The translations under genes were made by a program, and so were the position numbers. The notes under the pieces are model-generated. The model had not been told where the DNA came from, did not search any database, and saw only the letters and a list, made by a program, of their open reading frames with translations. Positions 29,510 through 37,334 of a stretch of DNA of 64,000 nucleotides are shown here, one piece after another. The stretch comes from Aeromonas lacus. Its GTDB lineage: Bacteria > Pseudomonadota > Gammaproteobacteria > Enterobacterales > Aeromonadaceae. The stretch spans positions 1 through 64,000 of the forward strand of contig NZ_JRGM01000180.1 in the NCBI RefSeq assembly GCF_000764665.1. The letters are read 5' to 3'. The stretch's first letter is position 1; the number at the start of each line of letters is the position of its first letter.

Positions 29510-29907
29510 ACAACCTCCGGCACTACCTGATTAAAAATATTTTTATCAGCACATCGCCCTGCTTAACGATTATACAGAAACCAAGATAATCAGTCTTTTC
29601 TCTATTTTCGATAAAAGACGCCACAAACCGACCATTTCATATAATAAAAGTCATGTTTTAACGTCTTCTGATACGACAAATAATGACATCTATTCGCCAC
29701 ATACCTTATAAAGAAAGGCTTCGAAGAAATTACCGTCTCTTTTGAACCCCATTTTCATAAATCAGAATCCAAAAGCAAAATTTGCGACAGTTCCCGGGGC
29801 TGCCTGCACCAGTCGAAAAAGGCCGGCACTGACCGGAAAATCACTTGTCACTCTTGCTTGGCCACCAAACAATGCAGCTCTCTTTGGCTAACCTCTGGAG
29901 TCTCATC
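29510..29907. other. AT-rich gene-free region upstream of the adhesin gene
   Basis: About 400 bases hold no supported gene. The first 270 bases next to the adhesin start are strikingly AT-rich against the GC-rich surroundings, with A- and T-tracts typical of a regulated, possibly H-NS-bound promoter. No specific operator or clear sigma-70 hexamer pair could be singled out. Confidence 0.5.
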
Positions 29908-30351
29908 ATGCTCCCCATTCGCTGCAAGGCCGTCTCTGGCGTTGCCCTTGCCACTATCGATGGCGAAACAAAATTACTGTGATGACACGGGTCAAGGGGG
30001 GGCTTCTGGTGTCATGTGGCGGGCACGGTGGAGGCGGGTGAAACCGGCGGGCAGACCATTATTCGGGAGTTTGGCGAAGAGACGGGGATCAGGGTCACCG
30101 AGCTCTACAATGGTCAGTATCTGGAGCAGTTCTACGAGGCGAGCCTGAATACGATAGAGGAGGTACCGGTCTTTGTTGTCTATTGCCCGCCCAATCAGGC
30201 GGTGATCCTCAACGACGAGCACACCGACTATCGCTGGAACTCCCTGACCGAGGCCAAGGCGCTGGTGAGTTTCCCCGGCCAGAATGACCATATCTGGCAC
30301 TATTTTGTCGACAACACCCCTTCCCCTCTGATGCGGGTCGATATCCGCTGA
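29908..30351 (+). pseudogene. Nudix hydrolase gene broken by two compensating indels
   Basis: From ATG 29908 (GGAG ribosome site eight bases before) the frame reads MLPIRCKAVSGVALATIDGE and then stops at TGA 29980. The natural continuation MTRVKGG is read from 29982 in another frame. Just after that, a run of seven G (29996-30002) shifts the reading back into the original frame, giving FWCHVAG and an intact Nudix box (G-x5-E-x7-RE-x-x-EETGI, from about 30022). The parts join into one 147-residue-like Nudix protein only if a base is restored near 29980 and one G removed. The lesions may be real decay or sequencing errors. The fragment from GTG 30016 alone (111 residues) lacks the first beta strands and is unlikely to be active. 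Confidence 0.75.
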
Positions 30352-30381
30352 CCGCGCACAACTTCCCCCTGTAAATGCAAC

Positions 30382-30401
30382 ACGCCCCCAAATGGGGGCG
30401 T
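30382..30401. terminator. bidirectional hairpin between the Nudix gene and phnX
   Basis: ACGCCCCCA and TGGGGGCGT form a perfect 9-bp inverted repeat around AA, between convergent genes. T-content downstream is moderate on both strands. Confidence 0.65.
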
Positions 30402-30449
30402 ATTGTATCTAAAGCCAGCCAAGCGCTTTTGTTAGATCAAGCCGATGGC

Positions 30450-31289
30450 CTACGGCCGCTCGCCAGCCGCCAGACGGCGGTTGATATCGGCGATGACCGG
30501 GGCAATATCGGCCAGGGTGTCGATGACGTAGTGCGCCCCCGCCGCCCGCAGTTTGGCCTCGGCAGGTGCGCGCCGGGCAGCGATCTCCGCTTCGCTCATG
30601 GCGGCAAACTCGTCCCAGGTGGCACCAAATTCGTTGCCGGAAACCAACAACCCCACCGTCCACATGCCCGCGTTCAACCCTTCGCTGATACCCGGCACGG
30701 CGTCATCCACCTTGATGCAGCGATGCACCGCACTCACTCCCAGCTCAATTACGTTGGCCAGCGCCATCCAGGGGCCGGGGCGACCGCCTGCCTTGAGGTC
30801 ATCGGTGGCGACCCAGTGATCCGGGCGATAGCCGTGATCGGCCGCAGCAGGTACCAGCGCCTCCATCACCGGACGGGGGTAACCTGAGCAGGAGCCGATC
30901 CGCAGCCCCTGCCCCCGCAGTGCATCCAGCACCGGCAGCACACCGGGGATGGGATCGGCGAAGCGGGTCACCGCGGCAATCTGCAGCGGCATAAAGGTGT
31001 GATAGAGGTGATCCACCTCGGCGTGGCTCATGGGGTGACCGAAGCGGGCCTGCCAACGCGCATCCACCGAGGGCAGACGGCCCAGCGCGGCGATATGATC
31101 CCACTTGCCCAGCCCCATGGGCTGGCGTGCTTCATCCAGCGTAACGGTAAAGTCATAAGCGCGGGCGAAGGCCTCGACGAAGATGGAGGTGGGGGCGAAG
31201 GAGCCAAAGTCGACCACTGTACCGGCCCAGTCGAGGATCAGCGCCTCTACGTTGGTGGTCGGGTGAATAGCGATCTGCAAGTCAGTCAT
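30450..31289 (-). CDS. phnX: phosphonoacetaldehyde hydrolase
   Basis: The 279-residue HAD-superfamily enzyme cleaves the C-P bond of phosphonoacetaldehyde to acetaldehyde and phosphate. The nucleophile is Asp20 in LDWAGTVVD, and the Schiff-base lysine is Lys62 in GLGKWDHI, both hallmarks of PhnX. The frame extends to 31406, but ATG 31289 ([10 protein letters not shown]) overlaps the end of the upstream aminotransferase-fold gene by 8 bases and gives the expected length. It is the last gene of the leftward phnW-pbfA-phnX operon. Confidence 0.93.
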   Translation of the reverse strand: MTDLQIAIHPTTNVEALILDWAGTVVDFGSFAPTSIFVEAFARAYDFTVTLDEARQPMGLGKWDHIAALGRLPSVDARWQARFGHPMSHAEVDHLYHTFMPLQIAAVTRFADPIPGVLPVLDALRGQGLRIGSCSGYPRPVMEALVPAAADHGYRPDHWVATDDLKAGGRPGPWMALANVIELGVSAVHRCIKVDDAVPGISEGLNAGMWTVGLLVSGNEFGATWDEFAAMSEAEIAARRAPAEAKLRAAGAHYVIDTLADIAPVIADINRRLAAGERP

Positions 31290-32721
31290 GGTGATGTTCC
31301 TGTTCCGGTGAAAGTGCGATCTCGCCGAGGGCGCGATCGAGAATGGTGATGGCACGCACCAGATCGGCGCGGGCGATGTTGAGCGGCGGCGAGAGCTGGA
31401 TGACATTGCCCTGGGAGACCTTGAAGCTGAGCCCCAGCTCCAGACAGCGATAGAGCAACCGCTCGGCGGCCTGGCTATTGCTGGTGCGACTCTGGTGATC
31501 GACCACCAGATCGAGCGCCCAGAGCAAACCGATACCGCGCACCTGCCCGATCAGCGGGTGACGCTCGGCAAGCGCCGCGAGCTCGCGCGCCATAAAGCGG
31601 CCATCCTCCCGCACCTTGGCCAGCAGCCCCTCTTCACGGATGGTACTGATGGTGGCGAGGGCCGCCGCGCAGCCAATGGGGCTCTTCTCGTGGGTGTAGT
31701 GACCGAGCGAGATGGCCGCAGCCTGATTAAAACGGTCGCGGGTGATCAGTGCCGCAAACGGCACCACCCCGCCCCCCAACCCCTTGCCCAGGCAGATGAT
31801 GTCGGGCTCGATGCCAAACGCCTCGAAGCTGAACCAGTGACCGGTGCGGCCCAGCGCATTGGGGATCTCGTCGACGATCAACAGCACCTTGTGGCGATCG
31901 CAGATCTCCCGCACCCGCTGCCAGTAGGCTTTTGAAGGCACCTGCACGTCGGTGTTGCGGATGGGCTCGGCGATAAAGGCGCCGATTCCTCCCTCCTTCT
32001 CGATGACGTACTCGAGATAATCGGCGTAGTGCAGGTCATCCCCCTCCCCGCGATACCAGACACCGCGATAACGGGTGGGGGGTGGAATGCGCTCCACCCC
32101 GGCCATCAAGGGGCCCATGCCTGCACGAAAACAGGCCTCGCCACCGACCGAAATGGCATCAAGGGAGGCGCCGTGAAAGGCATCCCACAGGGACACCACC
32201 TTGCTGTTGCCGGTAATAAAGCGGGCGAGCTTCAGGGCAATCCCCACCACCTCGCTGCCGCCAGGGGCAAACAGCACCCGGTTGAGATCGCCGGGGGCCA
32301 GTTCGGCCAGAGTGCGGGCGCAGTCGATGGCGACCTGATGGGTGTAGCGGCGGGGCGCGAACGGCAGATCGGCGAGCTGCTGCTGCACCGCGGCCACCAC
32401 CCTGGGGTGGCTGTGGCCCAGCTGATGGACGCTGTTGCCGTGAAAATCGAGGTACTGTTTGCCCGATACGCTGGTCAGCCAGCTCCCCTGGGCGCTCTCA
32501 AGCAGATCGAGACAAGGAGTGGAGAGCGCCTGATGGAGAAAGTAGCGGCTATCCTCCGCCAATCCGGCCTGTACATCTTCGCTCTGACCAGCCCACCAGC
32601 GTGCCCGCCCCTCGCCGAGGTTGATATCCCCTTCGCTGTCAGCGCGGCCGCTGCCGTGCAGCTTATCGTCACGCAGCTCGCGACCGTGAAGTTCGCGCCC
32701 CTGAACCGCCATGCTGGTCAT
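31282..32721 (-). CDS. pbfA: class III aminotransferase-fold enzyme, PbfA-like
   Basis: The 479-residue PLP enzyme has a class III aminotransferase fold, with PLP contacts [13 protein letters not shown] and the lysine in [11 protein letters not shown] (about residue 311). Its place between phnW and phnX matches PbfA, an ammonia-lyase reported to convert (R)-1-hydroxy-2-aminoethylphosphonate into phosphonoacetaldehyde, feeding PhnX. A plain transaminase role would be redundant with PhnW next to it. ATG 32721 overlaps the phnW stop as ATGA. The first 35 residues are polar and rich in R, G and E and may not be part of the fold. The assignment rests on recognised context and fold; activity is inferred. 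Confidence 0.78.
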   Translation of the reverse strand: MTSMAVQGRELHGRELRDDKLHGSGRADSEGDINLGEGRARWWAGQSEDVQAGLAEDSRYFLHQALSTPCLDLLESAQGSWLTSVSGKQYLDFHGNSVHQLGHSHPRVVAAVQQQLADLPFAPRRYTHQVAIDCARTLAELAPGDLNRVLFAPGGSEVVGIALKLARFITGNSKVVSLWDAFHGASLDAISVGGEACFRAGMGPLMAGVERIPPPTRYRGVWYRGEGDDLHYADYLEYVIEKEGGIGAFIAEPIRNTDVQVPSKAYWQRVREICDRHKVLLIVDEIPNALGRTGHWFSFEAFGIEPDIICLGKGLGGGVVPFAALITRDRFNQAAAISLGHYTHEKSPIGCAAALATISTIREEGLLAKVREDGRFMARELAALAERHPLIGQVRGIGLLWALDLVVDHQSRTSNSQAAERLLYRCLELGLSFKVSQGNVIQLSPPLNIARADLVRAITILDRALGEIALSPEQEHHHD

Positions 32722-33860
32722 CGCGCGTCCCCTTGCCAGTAGCAGGCGCAGGCCATGGCGGCGAGCAGATCGCGCACTCGCCCTGGGGTCACGTCACCGA
32801 TATTGCCGATACGGAAGCAGTCGGCTTGGGAGACCTTGCCCGGATAGATAACAAAGCCCTGCGCCTTGAGCCGCTGGTAAAAATCGGCGAAGCGGTAGTC
32901 AGGGTGGGCCGGAGAGTAGAAGGCGGTGATGATGGGAGATTGCCATTGTTCTGGCAGCAGCGGCGCAAAGCCGAGCTCAGCCATCCCCGCCACCAGGGTG
33001 CGCTGATTCTCGTTGTAGCGCTGATATCGGGCGGCAATGCCCCCCTCTTCATCCAGCTCGCGCAGGGCCTGGGCAAAGGCGAGCACTGTGTGGGTAGGCG
33101 AGGTAAAGCGCCACTTTCCCCCCTGCTGCTCCATGGTCTGCCACTGGGCGTGCAGGTCGAGGGAGACCGAGCGGGCACGACCGGCGCAGGCCGTGAGCGC
33201 CACGCGGCGAGCGATGACGAAACCAAAGCCCGGCACCCCCTGAATGCACTTGTTGGCAGAGCTGATGAGAAACTCGATGCCAAGGCGGCCCATGTCGATG
33301 GGGATGCCGCCAAAGCTGCTCATGGCATCGACGATCAGGCGGATGCCGCGGCGCTGGCAGAGCTCAGCCACTTCCTCAAGGGGGTTGAGCATGCCGGTGG
33401 TGGTCTCGCAGTGCACCATGGCCAGATAGGTGATCTCGGGGTGGCGCGCCAGCATCGCCTCGATGGCAACAGGTTCGGGGCGGGTTGTCTCGCCGCAGTC
33501 GAGCTCATGGTGACGCAGGCCAAGGCAGCGGGCCATCTCCCCCATGCGGGCACCGTAGGCACCGTTGTTGATGATCAGCAGGCACTCATCGACGCCTATC
33601 GCCGAGCCCAGCACACTCTCCACCACATAGCTGCCGCTCCCCTGCAGCAGCACGGCGCTGTAGTCGCTTTGATATTCCGGGCCAGTGGCCAGCCGCACCA
33701 GCTCGCGGCGAATGGGCTCCACCACGCCCTGGTTGTAGTCCGCATCCCAGGTGCAGCTGTCTTGCAGCATGGCGGCACGCACAGTCGCGGTGGTCGAGAG
33801 GGGGCCCGGGGTCAGCAGCAGGTAATCGACGGCGGCGGGGGCCGCAGGAATATGGGTCAT
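32718..33860 (-). CDS. phnW: 2-aminoethylphosphonate-pyruvate transaminase
   Basis: The 380-residue class V aminotransferase-fold enzyme moves the amino group of 2-aminoethylphosphonate to pyruvate, giving phosphonoacetaldehyde and alanine. [10 protein letters not shown] at the N-terminus, VDAMSSFGG and the PLP lysine in SSANKCIQG (about residue 204) are typical of PhnW. It is first in the leftward operon and overlaps the PbfA-like gene by 4 bases. A GGAG ribosome site is preceded closely by a TGGTATATACCA palindrome, the likely PhnR operator. Confidence 0.95.
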   Translation of the reverse strand: MTHIPAAPAAVDYLLLTPGPLSTTATVRAAMLQDSCTWDADYNQGVVEPIRRELVRLATGPEYQSDYSAVLLQGSGSYVVESVLGSAIGVDECLLIINNGAYGARMGEMARCLGLRHHELDCGETTRPEPVAIEAMLARHPEITYLAMVHCETTTGMLNPLEEVAELCQRRGIRLIVDAMSSFGGIPIDMGRLGIEFLISSANKCIQGVPGFGFVIARRVALTACAGRARSVSLDLHAQWQTMEQQGGKWRFTSPTHTVLAFAQALRELDEEGGIAARYQRYNENQRTLVAGMAELGFAPLLPEQWQSPIITAFYSPAHPDYRFADFYQRLKAQGFVIYPGKVSQADCFRIGNIGDVTPGRVRDLLAAMACACYWQGDAR

Positions 33861-33874
33861 GACTTCGCTCCTTT

Positions 33875-33886
33875 TGGTATATACCA
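33875..33886 (-). promoter_or_regulatory. PhnR operator candidate at phnW
   Basis: TGGTATATACCA, a perfect 12-bp palindrome, is centred 20 bases before the phnW start. The inner TATATA could itself be the -10 element, so binding of a repressor would block the promoter. Confidence 0.75.
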
Positions 33887-34010
33887 GAATGAGCGCATTG
33901 TGGGTAACTGCCCCGCCAAGGTCAAAGGGGTGGGGCTACGTGCAACAAAAAATTCATTTTCAGCGCCGGGATCGCGATAATCTAGGAAGCCTGAACAACG
34001 GGGGCAGCAC

Positions 34011-34022
34011 TGGTATCTACCA
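34011..34022 (+). promoter_or_regulatory. PhnR operator candidate at phnR
   Basis: TGGTATCTACCA differs by one base from the palindrome at phnW. It lies about 102 bases before the phnR start, consistent with autoregulation. Confidence 0.7.
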
Positions 34023-34124
34023 ACGTATGTTGATGTCGCCGTTTAACGACCGAGCAGATGACCTGCCCTGTGCCCAGCCCATTGCCCAACTCATTGCCAA
34101 CTCATTGCACAATCAGGGATTTTC

Positions 34125-34832
34125 ATGAGCAAACCGCAATATCTGCAGATCAAGGATGCCCTCGCCAACCAGATCCTGGCGGGGGGTCTGGCCCCCAACG
34201 ACAAGCTCCCCTCCGAGCGCCTGCTGGGGGAACTCTATGGCACCACCCGGGTTACCATTCGCGAGGCACTGGTGCAGCTGGAGGCGAACGGCCTTATCTA
34301 TCGGGAGGATCGCCGCGGCTGGTTCGTCACACCGCCGCGCTTTCGCTTGAACCCCAGACGCACCTCCAACTTTCACCAGATAGTGCGGGAGCAAGGGGGT
34401 GAGCCGCGCACCGAGTTGCTGGAGAAAAGCCGCCAGGCGGTGCCGCCCGAGCTGATGGCGCAGCTGCAGCTCAAGCCGTTCGACAGCCTGTTTCTGCTCA
34501 AGCGGCTGCGCTACGCCAACGGGCGTGCCATCTGCTACTGCGAGAACCACTGCCTGCCAGCGCGGGTACCCGGCCTGCTGGAGCTGGATCTCAACGGCAG
34601 CCTGACCGAGATCTATCAGGCCCATTACGATCTCCACTACGCCCGCATGCAGGTGCGCTTCTTCCCGACCGCCCTGCCGGACGAGGTGGCCAAGGCGCTG
34701 GGAGCAACCGCCGGTCTGCCCGCCCTGCGCCTCGAGCGGCTCAACTTCGATCAGCACGGCCGGGTGCTCGACTTCGATCTGGAGTACTGGCGCCACGACA
34801 GTCTGGAGATCGAAGTGGATACCCAGGATTAG
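34125..34832 (+). CDS. phnR: GntR/UTRA transcriptional regulator of AEP genes
   Basis: The 235-residue regulator has a GntR-type winged helix-turn-helix (about residues 5-70; [22 protein letters not shown] is split across the recognition helix) and a UTRA ligand-binding domain (about 90-230), i.e. the HutC subfamily. It sits between the divergent AEP degradation and transport genes, as PhnR does in Salmonella. Four TGGTATATACCA-type palindromes occur only at the promoters of this island, which makes them its likely binding sites. The ligand is presumably AEP or an intermediate such as phosphonoacetaldehyde; this is inference. Confidence 0.88.
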   Translation: MSKPQYLQIKDALANQILAGGLAPNDKLPSERLLGELYGTTRVTIREALVQLEANGLIYREDRRGWFVTPPRFRLNPRRTSNFHQIVREQGGEPRTELLEKSRQAVPPELMAQLQLKPFDSLFLLKRLRYANGRAICYCENHCLPARVPGLLELDLNGSLTEIYQAHYDLHYARMQVRFFPTALPDEVAKALGATAGLPALRLERLNFDQHGRVLDFDLEYWRHDSLEIEVDTQD

Positions 34833-34852
34833 GGCACATCAGGAACGGCAAA

Positions 34853-34881
34853 ACGTCACGGGGCTGTCACGGTCACGTCAT
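34853..34881 (+). promoter_or_regulatory. Pho-box half-sites before phnS
   Basis: Three heptamers, ACGTCAC (34853), CTGTCAC (34864) and ACGTCAT (34875), repeat at exactly 11-bp intervals. This is the spacing of PhoB half-sites (consensus CTGTCAT). The site suggests activation under phosphate limitation. Confidence 0.65.
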
Positions 34882-34912
34882 AAAGATCCCCTAGCCTCTC
34901 TCTCGACCAATC

Positions 34913-34924
34913 TGGTTTATACCA
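34913..34924 (+). promoter_or_regulatory. PhnR operator candidate at phnS
   Basis: TGGTTTATACCA, one base from the perfect palindrome, lies 23 bases before the phnS start and overlaps a possible -10 element (TTTATA). Confidence 0.72.
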
Positions 34925-34947
34925 AGCCAACTTATATGGAGAAGAGG

Positions 34948-35967
34948 ATGAAACAGGGAACCCATCTGCTGGCCGCCGCCGTGCTGGCTGCCACGACAGC
35001 CCCGGCACTGGCCGCGACCGATCTCACCGTCTACACCGCCTTCGAACCGGAGCAGCTCAACGAGCTGAAAACCGCGTTCGAGCGCCAGCATCCGGACATC
35101 AACATCAAGTGGGTGCGTGACTCCACCGGCGTGGTCACCGCCCGCTTGCTGGCAGAAAAAGCGCAGCCCAAGGCGGATGTGGTGTGGGGACTGGCCGCCA
35201 CCAGCCTGATGCAGCTCGATCAGCAGCAGATGCTCAATGCCTATGCACCGAAAGGGCTGGATAAGCTCGACAGCCGCTTTCACGACAGCAAGGCCGAGCC
35301 GCACTGGATCGGTCTGGACGCCTTCTTCAGCGCCATCTGCTTCAACAAGGTAGAGGCGGAAAAGCAGGGGATACCGGCGCCGACCAGCTGGGCCGACCTC
35401 ACCAAGCCCATCTACAAGGGCAAGGTGATCATGCCCAACCCCAGCTCCTCCGGCACCGGTTACCTGAGCGTTGCGGGCTGGCTGCAGACCATGGGCGAGC
35501 AGCAGGGCTGGCAATTCATGAACGGCCTGCACCAGAACATCGACCGTTACACCCACTCGGGCTCCGCCCCCTGCAAGCTGGCCGCCAGCGGTGAAACGGT
35601 GATCGGTATCTCCTTCGACTTCCCGGCTACCAGCCTCAAAGCCAAGGGTGCCCCCATCGAGGTGGTGTTCCCGAAAGAGGGTTCGGGCTGGGATATGGAA
35701 GCCGCCGCCATCATCAAGGGCACCCCCAAGCTGGAAGCCGCCAAACAGCTGCTCGACTTTGCCGCCACCGAACAGGCCAACGCCCTCTACAACAAGTCGT
35801 TCGCCGTGGTCGCCATCCCCGATGTGGCCCAACCGAGAGCGGGCTATCCGGCGGATATCAAGGGCCAGATGATCGACAACAACTTTGGCTGGGCAGCCCG
35901 CGAGCGTAACGCCATCCTGGCCCAGTGGAGCGCCAGCTTCGATGGCAAGACCGAAGCCAAGCAGTAA
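34948..35967 (+). CDS. phnS: 2-aminoethylphosphonate ABC transporter, periplasmic binding protein
   Basis: The 339-residue protein begins with a Sec signal peptide (MKQGTHLLAAAVLAATTAPALA, split after Ala22), followed by the mature start ATDLTVYTAFEP. It belongs to the iron/AEP-type periplasmic binding protein class (SBP_bac), with HTGS-like SGSAPCKLAASGE in the ligand cleft. ATG 34948 was chosen over ATG 34936 because GGAGAAGAGG lies directly between them. It is transcribed alone: PhoB- and PhnR-type sites lie before it and a strong terminator after it. This would allow more binding protein than membrane components. Confidence 0.88.
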   Translation: MKQGTHLLAAAVLAATTAPALAATDLTVYTAFEPEQLNELKTAFERQHPDINIKWVRDSTGVVTARLLAEKAQPKADVVWGLAATSLMQLDQQQMLNAYAPKGLDKLDSRFHDSKAEPHWIGLDAFFSAICFNKVEAEKQGIPAPTSWADLTKPIYKGKVIMPNPSSSGTGYLSVAGWLQTMGEQQGWQFMNGLHQNIDRYTHSGSAPCKLAASGETVIGISFDFPATSLKAKGAPIEVVFPKEGSGWDMEAAAIIKGTPKLEAAKQLLDFAATEQANALYNKSFAVVAIPDVAQPRAGYPADIKGQMIDNNFGWAARERNAILAQWSASFDGKTEAKQ

Positions 35968-36024
35968 GCGTGGAGGGCGGCGGTTTGTTCACGCCAGACA
36001 CACCGCAGCCAATAAACTGCCAGT

Positions 36025-36056
36025 CGAAGGCCAACAGGTGTTGGCCTTCGCTTTTT
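36025..36056 (+). terminator. rho-independent terminator of phnS
   Basis: CGAAGGCCAAC and GTTGGCCTTCG form a perfect 11-bp stem with a 4-base loop, followed by CTTTTTGGTTTT. It separates phnS from the phnT operon. Confidence 0.92.
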
Positions 36057-36152
36057 GGTTTTAACTTCCCGAGTTTGTATTGCCTTCAATTAGCGACGCT
36101 TCGCCCATCCACACAGGGCCAAGCCACTTGCTGGCGACCCGATCTCATTTGA

Positions 36153-36192
36153 CTGTCATCAAGCTGTCATCCCCCGATCACCTGACCGTCAC
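36153..36192 (+). promoter_or_regulatory. tandem Pho boxes before phnT
   Basis: Four heptamers at exactly 11-bp intervals are seen: CTGTCAT (36153), CTGTCAT (36164), CGATCAC (36175) and CCGTCAC (36186). The first two match the PhoB half-site consensus perfectly with a 4-base spacer. The block ends 18 bases before the possible -10 element inside the PhnR operator. Confidence 0.82.
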
Positions 36193-36207
36193 ACTTCACC
36201 TGCAAAC

Positions 36208-36219
36208 TGGTATATACCA
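36208..36219 (+). promoter_or_regulatory. PhnR operator candidate at phnT
   Basis: TGGTATATACCA is identical to the phnW palindrome and lies 20 bases before the phnT start. TATATA within it may serve as the -10 hexamer, with GTCACA as a -35-like element 17 bases upstream inside the Pho box. Confidence 0.75.
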
Positions 36220-36239
36220 AATCAGTAGCGAGTCGAACC

Positions 36240-37334
36240 ATGACCCAGCCCTATCTGGACATTCAACATCTCAACAAGCAGTTCGGTGCTTTTCAGGCCC
36301 TTAAAGGGATCTCTCTGACCATTGAGCCGGGGGAGTTTATCTGCTTTCTCGGCCCCTCTGGCTGCGGCAAGACCACCTTGCTCAGAGCCATCGCCGGGCT
36401 GGATCTGCCGGACAGTGGCGAGATCTGGCAAGGAGGGCGCAATATCTCCCGCCTGCCGCCCCAGCAGCGCGACTTTGGCATCGTGTTTCAGTCCTATGCC
36501 CTCTTCCCCAACCTGACGGTGGCCCAGAACATCGCCTTCGGCCTTGAGAATCAGGGGTTGGCGCGAGATCTCATCAAGGAGCGGGTGGACCACTGGCTGG
36601 GGCTGGTGGATCTCACTGCCCAGTCCCACAAATACCCGAGCCAGATCTCCGGCGGCCAACAGCAGCGGGTGGCGCTAGCCCGGGCCTTGGCTCTCTCCCC
36701 CGGCCTGCTGCTGCTGGACGAACCGCTCAGCGCGCTGGATGCGCTGGTGCGCACCCACCTTCGCAGCGAGATCCGCGCCCTGCAGCAGCGCCTTGGCATC
36801 ACCACCATCATGGTGACCCACGATCAGGAAGAGGCGCTGACCATGGCCGATCGCATCGTGGTGATGGAGGGCGGCCGCATCGTACAGGTGGGCACCCCGC
36901 AGGAGATCTACCACCAGCCTGCCAGCCGTTTCGTGGCAAGCTTTGTAGGCACCATGAACTTCCTCGAGACCCTGGTGCTGAGCCCCAATCAGGTGCGCCT
37001 CAACGAACAACCGCTGACACTTGCCAACCAGGCCGCGGCCGGTAGCAAATTGCAGGTGGCGATCCGCCCCGAGGCGATCACCCTGAGTGCGCCGAGCGAG
37101 CCGTATCTTGGGCAACATGGCGTTGAAGCAACCATCGATCAGGTGGAGTTTCTCGGCGCCGCCCAGCGACTTATCTGCACCGCCGACACCTATCTGGGCC
37201 CACAGCAAATTCTGGTGGAGCGCCCGACCCACGAACTGCCCCGCCACGAACAGGGTGGCTGGCGCAGCGGCATGCGCTGCTCGCTGCACTGGCCCGCCGG
37301 GGCGATGCAACTGTTTGAAGGAGAGCACCCATGA
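36240..37334 (+). CDS. phnT: 2-aminoethylphosphonate ABC transporter, ATP-binding protein
   Basis: The 364-residue ATPase has Walker A GPSGCGKTT (residues 38-46), Q-loop region FQSYALFPNLTV, ABC signature SGGQQQRVALARAL (about 138), Walker B LLLLDEPLSALDA (about 156) and the H-loop MVTHDQEEA (about 196). A C-terminal TOBE-like domain (about 280-355) follows, as in spermidine/iron/phosphonate importers. It heads an operon with the fused permease (4-base ATGA overlap) and the FAD oxidoreductase. PhoB- and PhnR-type sites lie directly before it. The ribosome site is weak (GCGAG). Confidence 0.92.
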   Translation: MTQPYLDIQHLNKQFGAFQALKGISLTIEPGEFICFLGPSGCGKTTLLRAIAGLDLPDSGEIWQGGRNISRLPPQQRDFGIVFQSYALFPNLTVAQNIAFGLENQGLARDLIKERVDHWLGLVDLTAQSHKYPSQISGGQQQRVALARALALSPGLLLLDEPLSALDALVRTHLRSEIRALQQRLGITTIMVTHDQEEALTMADRIVVMEGGRIVQVGTPQEIYHQPASRFVASFVGTMNFLETLVLSPNQVRLNEQPLTLANQAAAGSKLQVAIRPEAITLSAPSEPYLGQHGVEATIDQVEFLGAAQRLICTADTYLGPQQILVERPTHELPRHEQGGWRSGMRCSLHWPAGAMQLFEGEHP

